Shown one piece after another: positions 20,899 to 28,284 of a stretch of DNA of 28,284 nt. Location: the NCBI GenBank assembly GCA_031556375.1, contig JAVBTA010000046.1:1-28284 (forward strand), in the 5' to 3' direction. The notes under the pieces were generated by a model. The model was not told the origin of the DNA and ran no database searches. It saw only the letters and a program-made list of their open reading frames with translations. This DNA comes from BNXB01 sp031556375 (GTDB lineage: Bacteria; Bacteroidota; Bacteroidia; Bacteroidales; Azobacteroidaceae). Position 1 is the first letter of the stretch. Each line of letters opens with the position of its first letter. The translations under genes and the position numbers were made by a program.

Positions 20899-22344
20899 AT
20901 TTCCTCTTTTCCACAACAGATTCAGAGCATCCCTTACAATTACGGATCCGGAAAAGAACAAAATACCCAAATACAAGCTGCCGACTAATGATATTTGACA
21001 TAACATTAGAATCAATTTGTTGTAAATCAAAAATTTGAGCAGATATCCGCAAAAGATAGTTGCGAGGGCTATGAAAAAATAAGGAAACTGATCTTTGCAA
21101 AATTCCCGGAACTTATATTTGATAAGACGATTTGCAACAATGCTTGAAGCAAAATACCTCAACATACTCATTATGGACAATATTGCGATAAACCAAATGT
21201 AATTTAATTTTAATATATATGTTACTGCTATGGCTATACCCATAGCTATAACGTGTAATATGGAAAATATCAGATAAAAACCGGATTTGTTCTGTATCTT
21301 GAATATGTCTCCATTAGAAGAATCCAATGCATAGAATATTCCTCCCAGGCACAAAAACTGTAATACGGGAATCGCACTGATCCATTTATCTCCCAAACAT
21401 ACATTGACAAACGGATCTGCAACAAGTATCATACCCATGAATGTAGGGAAAATAATGAATGCCTTTACTCGTACAAACTTTCTAAAGATCCGTTTCAGGC
21501 GGTGTTCTTCATGTACTGCCGATAGAACAGGATAAGGGACACTTAATATGGACCCGGATAAAAACTCCAGCACCGTATTGTAGTATTTACTTGAATTATA
21601 ATAGATACCGGTTACATTTAATGAATATATTTTGCCAAGAACGTTCTGTGGTAGGTTGTTTACAACGGATCCAAGTAAATTCCCTGCGGTGAGTGTGGAA
21701 CTGAAGGTGAAAAATTCTCTAAAAGATTCCATACTGAAGCGTCCGGATGGTTTCCATCTTGCCAGCAACCATAAAATACATGTTCTCACACAAGAGTAAA
21801 TGACAATTTGAGAGGCCAGAGCCCAAGGACCATAACCTAACAATGCCAAAATCAGGGCTGTGAAATAAGAAACAAAGACAGAAGTGATATTTGCTTTTGT
21901 GATCAGTTTGTAATTCAGTTCCTTATATAATCTGGCATTTTGAACGACTCCGAATGCATTGAATAGAAACGCAAGAAATATGAATCGGGCTAAGGGGATA
22001 AGAGATAGATCATTATCTTGAAATTTACAAAGAAGAGGAGCACAAAAAAATAAAACCAGGTATAAAAAAATAGCGATGGAGATGTTTGAGTAAAAGACTG
22101 TAATATAGTCAGCTTGTGTAACCTGTTTTTTCCTGATGATTGCAGCAGAAAACCCGCTATCCAGTATGATGTTTGACAATCCTGAAAAAATAGCCAGAAT
22201 CCCGATTTTTCCAAAATCTTCGTTATCCAGTATACGGGATAGAAAAATACCTGAAATAAATACAACTACCTGTTGAAATATTTTATCTGCGGAACTCCAT
22301 CCAAGTCCTGAAAATGTTTTTTCTTTAAGTGATTTTTCTGACAT
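20890..22344 (-). CDS. Polysaccharide flippase of the MOP superfamily (Wzx/WzxC/TuaB-like)
   Basis: The 484-residue protein is almost entirely hydrophobic, with about 12-14 predicted membrane helices. It begins with the family pattern KTFSGLGWSSADKIFQQVVVFISG, followed by SRILDNEDFGKIGILAIF (35-52) and DSGFSAAIIRKKQVTQADY (62-80), which are typical of the WzxC/TuaB branch. Such proteins carry undecaprenyl-linked glycans across the inner membrane. It lies alone on the minus strand, converging on the GT10 gene with a 9-bp overlap and divergent from YfhO. It is the natural exporter for the glycan made by the neighbouring transferases; no Wzy polymerase is evident in the window, though one could lie elsewhere. 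Confidence 0.92.
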   Translation of the reverse strand: MSEKSLKEKTFSGLGWSSADKIFQQVVVFISGIFLSRILDNEDFGKIGILAIFSGLSNIILDSGFSAAIIRKKQVTQADYITVFYSNISIAIFLYLVLFFCAPLLCKFQDNDLSLIPLARFIFLAFLFNAFGVVQNARLYKELNYKLITKANITSVFVSYFTALILALLGYGPWALASQIVIYSCVRTCILWLLARWKPSGRFSMESFREFFTFSSTLTAGNLLGSVVNNLPQNVLGKIYSLNVTGIYYNSSKYYNTVLEFLSGSILSVPYPVLSAVHEEHRLKRIFRKFVRVKAFIIFPTFMGMILVADPFVNVCLGDKWISAIPVLQFLCLGGIFYALDSSNGDIFKIQNKSGFYLIFSILHVIAMGIAIAVTYILKLNYIWFIAILSIMSMLRYFASSIVANRLIKYKFREFCKDQFPYFFIALATIFCGYLLKFLIYNKLILMLCQISLVGSLYLGILFFSGSVIVRDALNLLWKRGNSF

Positions 22345-22382
22345 TCAGATTAAAAATTTGTTTTATAATGACCGCTAAAAAA

Positions 22383-22390
22383 CAAAGTTA
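22383..22390 (-). promoter_or_regulatory. -7 box for the flippase gene
   Basis: On the minus strand TAACTTTG matches TAnnTTTG, about 38 nt before the start codon at 22344. It is divergent from the YfhO promoter. Confidence 0.5.
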
Positions 22391-22424
22391 TACATAAAAC
22401 GTGGAATGTGAAATTAAATTGTCG

Positions 22425-22432
22425 TATATTTG
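22425..22432 (+). promoter_or_regulatory. -7 box for the YfhO-GT2 unit
   Basis: TATATTTG matches TAnnTTTG, 25 nt before the ATG at 22458, implying a short leader of under 20 nt. Confidence 0.55.
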
Positions 22433-22457
22433 CAGCTAAGTTTAAAATGATCAAAAA

Positions 22458-24971
22458 ATGAAGAATGTATTCCGGTCTTTATTACCTCATTTAGGTGCAA
22501 TTGTAATTTTTTTCATACTTATATTAGTTTATTTCTATCCTGCTTTTGAAGGCAAAGTTTTACAACAAAGCGACGTAACTCAATTTCAGGGAATGGTGCA
22601 TGAACTGGAAGAATATGGAAAACCGTCCGGTTGGACAGGCTCTATGTTCTCCGGGATGCCGAGCTATCATATCTCCGGATATAGCACCGGAACGGATTTT
22701 GTCTGGAAGTTCAAAGACCATGTATTGGGGGCGATCCACTCGGATACGGCAGCTCCTATTTTTACATTGATGCTTACATCATATATTTTATTCCTCATTT
22801 TAGGAGCTCCGGTTTGGTTGTCCTTGTTGGGAGCGATAGCTACTGCGTTTTCATCTTATAATATCATTATCATTGTCGCCGGACACGTGACTAAGGCCTG
22901 GGCCTTATCCTTTGTTCCTTTGATTCTTGCCGGATTATTCCTTGTAATCAAGCGGAAATACCTTGCCGGATTCATTATTTTTGCATTAGCTCTGGCACTG
23001 CAAATAACATCCAATCACTTGCAAATTTCATATTATACGGCATTGCTTTGTGCTATTTTGTTCATCGGATTTTTGGTGTCGTCAATTAATGATAAAGACT
23101 ACAAGCATCTCGGAATCAGTACAGGAATCCTTGTCGCCGGAGTTTTATTAGCCGTAGCGTCGAATCTGTCTGCACTTTATACAAACTATGAGTCGGGGCA
23201 AGAAAGTATGCGTGGAAAAGCCGAACTGACTCCTGTGCAAACAGACCCTAACCAGACAGAAAGACCGGCTGAGGGATTGGATAAAGATTATGTTTTTGCA
23301 TGGAGTTATAAAAAGATGGAAACGTTCACGTTTCTTATTCCAAACTTGATGGGAGGCGCTTCCAAGCCTTTCGGAGAAGGTTCGGAATCATATAAAGCTT
23401 TGGTCGACAGAGCTCGTTCAGGACAAATCAATGGAGAAGATGCGAATCAATTGCTCAGTAGAACCCGGGAATACTGGGGAGACAAGCAATTTACATCAGG
23501 GCCGTTTTATTTAGGGGCGGTTATTTGTTTTCTATTTGTTTTCGCATTTTTGATTGTTCCGGGAAAGAGTAAGTGGTGGTTGTTAGGGGCTGCGGTATTT
23601 TTTGTCTTTTTGGCTTGGGGAAAGTACTTTCCGTGGTTTAACGATTTTATGTATTACAATTTCCCTCTTTATAATAAGTTCCGTACAGTGGAGACAGCTT
23701 TGGTTATTCCGAGTTTTATTTTCCCGATAGTTGCGGTATTTGCATTGAAGGAGTTGATTTATGGAGAACGAAATCAGGAAAAACTACAAAATGCATTGTA
23801 TTGGTCTGCCGGAATTGTCGGAGGTGTTTGTTTTATATTCTGGTTAATGCCGGGAATGTTCTTGAATTTCCAATCGGCTAACGACGCAATTTTACTCAAA
23901 GGTGCTCCTGACTGGTTCCTGGAAAGTGTAATAAAAGACAGGAAAGCACTTACTCAGGCAGATGCCCTTCGTTCACTTATCTTCGTTTTGTTGAGTGCCG
24001 GTTTGGTATATTGGTTTTCAATAGCGAAAGAACCAAAGAAAATCTTGAAATTTGTTATTCCAGGATTGCTGATTTTAGTGCTGTGTGATATGTGGCAGGT
24101 TGATAAACGTTACCTGAATAAAGACCATTTCTTGCCAGCTAAATCCAATAAAGAACAGTCCTTTCAAAAGATGGTGGCTGATAATGAGATATTGAAAGAT
24201 CCCGCTGTTTCATATAGGGTATTAAATCTTAATAATCCGTTTTTGGAATCCAGGACTTCATATTTCCATAAATCTATCGGAGGGTATCATGCTGCTAAAC
24301 TAGGCAGATACCAGGATCTGATCGATCGCCGTATTATGAAAGAAATGAGCTCCATCATATCGACATTTAGTACAGCTCAGACTTTGAATGATTTTGATGC
24401 TGTACTTTCTCAATGCCCGACATTGGATATGTTGAATACAAAATATATTATTTTTGATCCGAATCAACCTCCTATTGTTAATACATCTGCTTACGGAAAT
24501 GCCTGGTTCGTGGATTCGTACCGGGTTGTAAATACTCCGGATGAAGAAATGGCTGCGTTGGAAACCTTGAATCCTCGAACAGAAGCCGTTTTAGATCAAA
24601 AGTTTGCAGAAAACCTGAAAGGCCTGCAAATTACACCGGACAGTACCGCTTCGATCGTGATGACTTCATATGCGCCGGATATACTCGAATATAAATCTAA
24701 TTCTCAACGCGAAGGATTGGCAATCCTTTCCGAAGTTTATTATCCTCATGGATGGAAAGCCTATATTGATGGGCAACAGGTTCCAATAAGCCGGGCAGAT
24801 TGGATTTTGCGTGCCATTGTGATACCGGCAGGTGAACATCAGGTCAGACTTGTTTTTGATCCCGATGAGGTTAAAGCTTGTGGAATGGTGACTACAATTG
24901 CCAGTGCATTGATTATGTTTCTTTTACTGGGTGGAGTCGTTTTTTATTTCTATCGTAAATCAAGACAATAA
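22458..24971 (+). CDS. YfhO family multi-spanning membrane protein
   Basis: The 837-residue protein has a first membrane helix at about 10-28, a characteristic extracytoplasmic loop with SDVTQFQGM and GWTGSMFSGMPSYHIS, a dense block of helices to about 260, more helices between about 330 and 540, and a large soluble C-terminal domain (about 560-810). A final helix (about 812-832) and the basic tail RKSRQ follow. This topology matches the YfhO family, related to GT-C fold polyprenyl-phosphate glycosyltransferases. Gram-positive YfhO takes part in adding sugars to lipoteichoic acid outside the membrane. The Bacteroidota members are uncharacterised but often lie beside a GT2, as here, 15 bp downstream. 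I infer periplasmic transfer of a sugar from a lipid carrier. Confidence 0.88.
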   Translation: MKNVFRSLLPHLGAIVIFFILILVYFYPAFEGKVLQQSDVTQFQGMVHELEEYGKPSGWTGSMFSGMPSYHISGYSTGTDFVWKFKDHVLGAIHSDTAAPIFTLMLTSYILFLILGAPVWLSLLGAIATAFSSYNIIIIVAGHVTKAWALSFVPLILAGLFLVIKRKYLAGFIIFALALALQITSNHLQISYYTALLCAILFIGFLVSSINDKDYKHLGISTGILVAGVLLAVASNLSALYTNYESGQESMRGKAELTPVQTDPNQTERPAEGLDKDYVFAWSYKKMETFTFLIPNLMGGASKPFGEGSESYKALVDRARSGQINGEDANQLLSRTREYWGDKQFTSGPFYLGAVICFLFVFAFLIVPGKSKWWLLGAAVFFVFLAWGKYFPWFNDFMYYNFPLYNKFRTVETALVIPSFIFPIVAVFALKELIYGERNQEKLQNALYWSAGIVGGVCFIFWLMPGMFLNFQSANDAILLKGAPDWFLESVIKDRKALTQADALRSLIFVLLSAGLVYWFSIAKEPKKILKFVIPGLLILVLCDMWQVDKRYLNKDHFLPAKSNKEQSFQKMVADNEILKDPAVSYRVLNLNNPFLESRTSYFHKSIGGYHAAKLGRYQDLIDRRIMKEMSSIISTFSTAQTLNDFDAVLSQCPTLDMLNTKYIIFDPNQPPIVNTSAYGNAWFVDSYRVVNTPDEEMAALETLNPRTEAVLDQKFAENLKGLQITPDSTASIVMTSYAPDILEYKSNSQREGLAILSEVYYPHGWKAYIDGQQVPISRADWILRAIVIPAGEHQVRLVFDPDEVKACGMVTTIASALIMFLLLGGVVFYFYRKSRQ

Positions 24972-24986
24972 TCATTATCCGTTATT

Positions 24987-25907
24987 ATGATGACTCCCCG
25001 TTTTTCTGTCGTAATCTGTACCTACAATAGGGCTAAGTCTCTTAAACAAACACTTGGCAGTGTAGTATTACAGGATTATCCTTCAGATAAATTTGAGATT
25101 ATAGTCGTCGATAATAATAGTCCGGATCAGACAGGTGCCGTTACATTTTCATTCAGGGATCAATATAAGAATCTTACGATAAGATATTTCAAGGAACTTC
25201 AACAAGGAATTTCTTATGGGCGTAACCGGGGCGTATCGGAAGCAGTAGGAGAGTATATCGTATTTTTGGATGACGATGAGACTGTAGTGCCTGCTTTTCT
25301 ACAGAATCTGGAGGATTTTTATACGGAATATGAGGATGCTTCGTTAACAGCAGGGCCTGTTATTCCGGTTTATGAGACTACACCTCCTGATTGGTTGTCT
25401 CCTTTTACGATGAGGTTGATAACAGGAGCTTATGATAAAGGAACAGAAATAAAGATTGTTGGTCCGAAAGATTATCCGGGAACAGGACATGCGACTTTTC
25501 GTAGAAGCCTATTTGTGAAATACGGAGGATTTAATACTGATCTCGGGAGAAAAGGAAGTTCTTTGCTCGGTGCCGAGGATAAAGATTTCTTTTTTAGATT
25601 GATACAGAATGGGGTAAAGTGTTATTATGTACCGGGTGCGACAATTTATCATCATATACCGGCTGTCAAATTGACTGACGAATTTTTTAATCGCCTTACT
25701 TATTCCATTGGAGTTAGCGAGCGTATCAGAACCTTGTCGGAGTCTCCAAAATCTTATTATAAACGATTGTTTGCAGAAGCTGTGAAGTGGGTTGCATCCA
25801 TAGTTCTGTTCTTATATTATACGATTACATTTCGTTTTTCAAAAGCTAAAAAATTGATTCAGTTCAGGTTTAATGTAACGAGGGGATTGTTCTCAAATTC
25901 AAGGTAA
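24987..25907 (+). CDS. Family 2 glycosyltransferase with a C-terminal membrane segment
   Basis: The 306-residue protein begins RFSVVICTYNRAKSLKQTL, with VDNNS (41-45), the metal-binding DDD (95-97) in IVFLDDDET, and E197-D198 in LLGAEDKDFFFRL as the catalytic acid region. A hydrophobic stretch, VKWVASIVLFLYYTITF (about 262-278), and basic residues follow, suggesting membrane attachment near the C-terminus. It follows the YfhO gene by 15 bp and is probably in the same transcript. A natural hypothesis is that this GT2 charges a polyprenyl phosphate with a sugar that the YfhO protein then uses on the other side of the membrane. The sugar is unknown. No terminator is evident after it. Confidence 0.88.
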   Translation: MMTPRFSVVICTYNRAKSLKQTLGSVVLQDYPSDKFEIIVVDNNSPDQTGAVTFSFRDQYKNLTIRYFKELQQGISYGRNRGVSEAVGEYIVFLDDDETVVPAFLQNLEDFYTEYEDASLTAGPVIPVYETTPPDWLSPFTMRLITGAYDKGTEIKIVGPKDYPGTGHATFRRSLFVKYGGFNTDLGRKGSSLLGAEDKDFFFRLIQNGVKCYYVPGATIYHHIPAVKLTDEFFNRLTYSIGVSERIRTLSESPKSYYKRLFAEAVKWVASIVLFLYYTITFRFSKAKKLIQFRFNVTRGLFSNSR

Positions 25908-26157
25908 AACCTGAAAATGGTATGATTTTTGCTGTTAATACGAGATGGTTGTTTATATTTCCATGTGTAAGGGTAAATATTAAAAAGGGGAATTTGTTTT
26001 TACATGGATGTTAAATGGCTATAATTCAGCTCTTAAATAAATTGAAACTACTTATTGTTAATTTCGGGGCATTTACGATTGATGTGGAATCAATGGTTAT
26101 ATTTATTCAAAATGATATTCCATGTGGGGAAGCTATACACAAATAAATACAAATCTT

Positions 26158-28284
26158 ATGTTTAAATTTACATCTTTTAAAAAATTAACATCTGTTGTGT
26201 TTGGAAAGGCAACGGTTGTTGTGTTACTGTTATTGAATTCTGTTAATGTTATTTTTGCTCAAACTCCACCTGTTGCAACTATTTCAGGCTTGTCTACAGG
26301 TTGTTCCGGAAAAGAGTATGTTTTCACATCCAATGGAACACGGGAGCATGTGGCTTATGTTTGGACTGTAACGAACGGAACTATTGTTTGGGGACAGGGA
26401 ACGAATGAAATCGGAGCTACTTTTACTCAGAGTGGAACAGTTAGTGTGAAATTCAAAGATCAGGACGGTGTCGAATCTAATGTTGCTACATACAGTGTAA
26501 CAATTGACAATGCTCCTGTATTTGATCCGTTTACAGCATCTTCGCTATGCTCCGGAGAACTAATGGAAGCAAGTTTGTCCGGTTATGGAGTAGCAGGAGA
26601 CTATACAGGTACTCCTTATTGGACATTGGACGGAGTAACTATAACCCCGGGAACTTATCACGTTAAGGATGCAGATAACGGAAAAGCATTAAGATACAAT
26701 GTAAGTACAGCCAATTGCGGTGTTGTATCCAGCGCTCCGGTCTCGATTGTTGTGAAAAATAAGCCTACAATAGTGGACGTGATTGGTTTGCCTGAGTCTC
26801 TTTGTTTAGGCTCTCAGGTAAATGCTACGGTAAAAGCCGTACATAATGGCGAGCAGCCGTTGTCTTACCAATGGATGCTGAATGGTACGGAGATTGGTAA
26901 TGCTGATAATCTGATATATACTCCGGTATTGGCCGATCATGGAGGTATCGTTACAGTGAATGTCAGTAATGAGTGTGGGACAACGACGACACAACATGCG
27001 GTAGTTATTAGCGGTAATCAGACAACATCGGCGAATAGTTCTTTAGCTCAGGCGATAGATTTACCGAACGGGTATTTTACCCGTGCGTCGGATGCTGCTA
27101 ATATTGAGGAAATGCAGTTGCCTGACAAGTACTGGGAGAATCAGAATTATCTGTTTTGTACGACCGACAATGTGACTTATAGCGATGGGGCTAAGATCTG
27201 GTTTAATCGTACCTCTGTTGATGACCAATGGATTCATTCCACAACCGGAGTCGGTTATGAATTTACGGTAAAAATAGTTACGAATGACTATAATGATATA
27301 CATACATTCATCCAGCAGCAGTTCACTACGATTCTGATAGATAATGGTACCTATGAGATGACAAAGATGCCATTTCCTATGTATGATGCAGTCTGCATTG
27401 TCGGTAATAGTGATAGCGGAGTGAAGATTTTTGGTCTGGGAGAAGTTGTTCTTGTAAATAAATCTCAGGGAAACAAACTGGTTAATATTTCCGGGATTAC
27501 AGATAATGTGGTTGAAAATATAATAATTGATGGAGATAACCGTGAATATGTCGATTACTTTCTGACTATCAGGGAAGAAGATAGTTGGGGATTTAAAAAT
27601 GATAATCTGATCCTGAAAGATATTACAGTCAGGAATGCAATTTCTAAAGTGTCTACATTTTCCTCCAACCGTTCTGTTGTCGCGTTTCTTGGAATGAATA
27701 ACCGTCCGGGTAAGACTCAGAAAACATTTGCACGGGTACATAATATGACAATAGAAGCAAGCTGTAAGACAGCAGGTTCCGCTTTGGTAGCAGCCAATGG
27801 AGCAATGCAGATATACTTATCCAGTAATTTATACTTTAAAAACCTGGATATCAGGTATATTCCGACCCGGATATCCGAGAATCCATTGCAGGTAACAGTC
27901 GGAAGTCCTTCCCTCCCTGCTACTGATATTGTTTTTGATGGTCTAAATCTGACTGCCGATAGTATTCTTGTACAACAATTTATTCCTCATGATCTGGCTT
28001 TTTCCGATGATTACAGATATGTCCGTTATCAAGCGAGTTCATCCCAGAAGTTATTCAAAACGATGCCAGGTTATTATAATAGTTCTAATATTGTATATGA
28101 TAAGCAAGAAGGTTATTGGATTATTCCTTCGGACGGGATGACCACTTCGAGATTTAGTGCCTTGAAAACGTTCTATACTAATTTTAAGTCGAATAATAAT
28201 AATTCATTAAATGGCGCCCCACTTCCTAATATCAAGTTGGTCGCCAATGCATCGGGAGAAATCGGGAATGGATTCACCGTGCCT
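26158..28284 (+). CDS. Large secreted Ig/PKD-like and beta-helix protein, 3' end outside the window
   Basis: From ATG 26158 the frame stays open for 709 codons to the right edge. Residues 1-34 form a signal peptide (hydrophobic VVVLLLLNSVNVIFA, then Q). PKD/Ig-like domains follow: about 36-120 (with YVWTVTNGTIVWGQG), 121-205 and 205-285 (with LSYQWMLNGTEIG and VTVNVSNECGTTTT). After about 290, a region with TILIDNGTYEM, VCIVGNSDSGVKIFGLG, VENIIIDGD and LILKDITVRNA looks like a right-handed parallel beta-helix, as in pectate lyase-like surface proteins. The Ig-like units resemble those of the giant protein at 10467, so it is probably another T9SS cargo, but the sorting domain would lie beyond the window. 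It could be a polysaccharide-active enzyme or an adhesin; no catalytic residues can be assigned. No convincing promoter is seen in the 250-bp gap before it. Confidence 0.88.
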   Translation, partial: MFKFTSFKKLTSVVFGKATVVVLLLLNSVNVIFAQTPPVATISGLSTGCSGKEYVFTSNGTREHVAYVWTVTNGTIVWGQGTNEIGATFTQSGTVSVKFKDQDGVESNVATYSVTIDNAPVFDPFTASSLCSGELMEASLSGYGVAGDYTGTPYWTLDGVTITPGTYHVKDADNGKALRYNVSTANCGVVSSAPVSIVVKNKPTIVDVIGLPESLCLGSQVNATVKAVHNGEQPLSYQWMLNGTEIGNADNLIYTPVLADHGGIVTVNVSNECGTTTTQHAVVISGNQTTSANSSLAQAIDLPNGYFTRASDAANIEEMQLPDKYWENQNYLFCTTDNVTYSDGAKIWFNRTSVDDQWIHSTTGVGYEFTVKIVTNDYNDIHTFIQQQFTTILIDNGTYEMTKMPFPMYDAVCIVGNSDSGVKIFGLGEVVLVNKSQGNKLVNISGITDNVVENIIIDGDNREYVDYFLTIREEDSWGFKNDNLILKDITVRNAISKVSTFSSNRSVVAFLGMNNRPGKTQKTFARVHNMTIEASCKTAGSALVAANGAMQIYLSSNLYFKNLDIRYIPTRISENPLQVTVGSPSLPATDIVFDGLNLTADSILVQQFIPHDLAFSDDYRYVRYQASSSQKLFKTMPGYYNSSNIVYDKQEGYWIIPSDGMTTSRFSALKTFYTNFKSNNNNSLNGAPLPNIKLVANASGEIGNGFTVP

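Noticed and set aside
26042..26066. Possible promoter TAATTTCG before the secreted protein at 26158
   Set aside because: It differs from TAnnTTTG at a key base and the nearest TTG is only 14 nt upstream, so support is too weak.
27061..27741. 226-codon minus-strand ORF near the right edge
   Set aside because: It lies opposite the open secreted-protein frame that runs uninterrupted from 26158 to the edge with a signal peptide and Ig-like domains.

Overview
The window looks like chromosomal DNA of a Bacteroidales bacterium (Bacteroidota), probably near Parabacteroides, Tannerella or Dysgonomonas. The evidence is the repeated Bacteroidota-type -7 promoter box TAnnTTTG ahead of many genes, the lack of Shine-Dalgarno sequences, a type IX secretion (T9SS) C-terminal sorting domain on a giant surface protein, a Bacteroidetes-type integrase arm domain, and a cysteine-free type B ribosomal protein L31. 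The genus is inferred and cannot be settled from this window.

Layout. (1) 1-3200 is a scar region. It holds the 3' end of an AAA ATPase of the DUF4143 type, a tRNA-Asp with its own promoter and terminator, an integrase remnant fused in frame to an XRE regulator, and a nested relic in which the 5' half of a group II intron sits inside an IS with IS1182-like transposase remains and 11-bp terminal inverted repeats. (2) 3206-9198 is a metabolic block: a secreted metallophosphoesterase/phosphodiesterase fusion facing left, the L31 gene facing right, then a probable operon of secreted esterase, tandem DUF1080 protein and Tat-exported Gfo/Idh/MocA oxidoreductase. The last two fit the emerging 3-keto-glycoside pathway of carbohydrate breakdown. 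(3) 9199-15520 is a surface-protein module. A long leader (promoter, AG microsatellite, strong internal terminator, palindromic element and a 124-nt tract without G) precedes a small secreted protein and a 1656-residue T9SS cargo protein with three near-identical 96-residue repeats. A strong terminator follows. (4) 15679-25907 is a glycan-assembly cluster: GT2 and GT11 (alpha-1,2-fucosyltransferase type) on the minus strand, then divergently GT4, FkbM methyltransferase and GT10 (alpha-1,3/4-fucosyltransferase type), then a converging MOP flippase, a YfhO-type membrane protein and another GT2. (5) 26158 to the end is the N-terminal part of a second large secreted protein, with Ig/PKD-like domains followed by a probable right-handed beta-helix. 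Its reading frame runs off the right edge.

How the parts may work together: the fucosyltransferases, methyltransferase, flippase and YfhO protein could build and export a fucosylated surface glycan (capsule, O-antigen or O-glycan on secreted proteins), while the two large secreted proteins are displayed on or released from the surface. I see no CRISPR array, rRNA or complete mobile element. The most distinctive features are the leader of the surface-protein operon, the pairing of GT10 with GT11, the two-enzyme phosphoesterase fusion and the chimeric ORF made from an intron and an IS.
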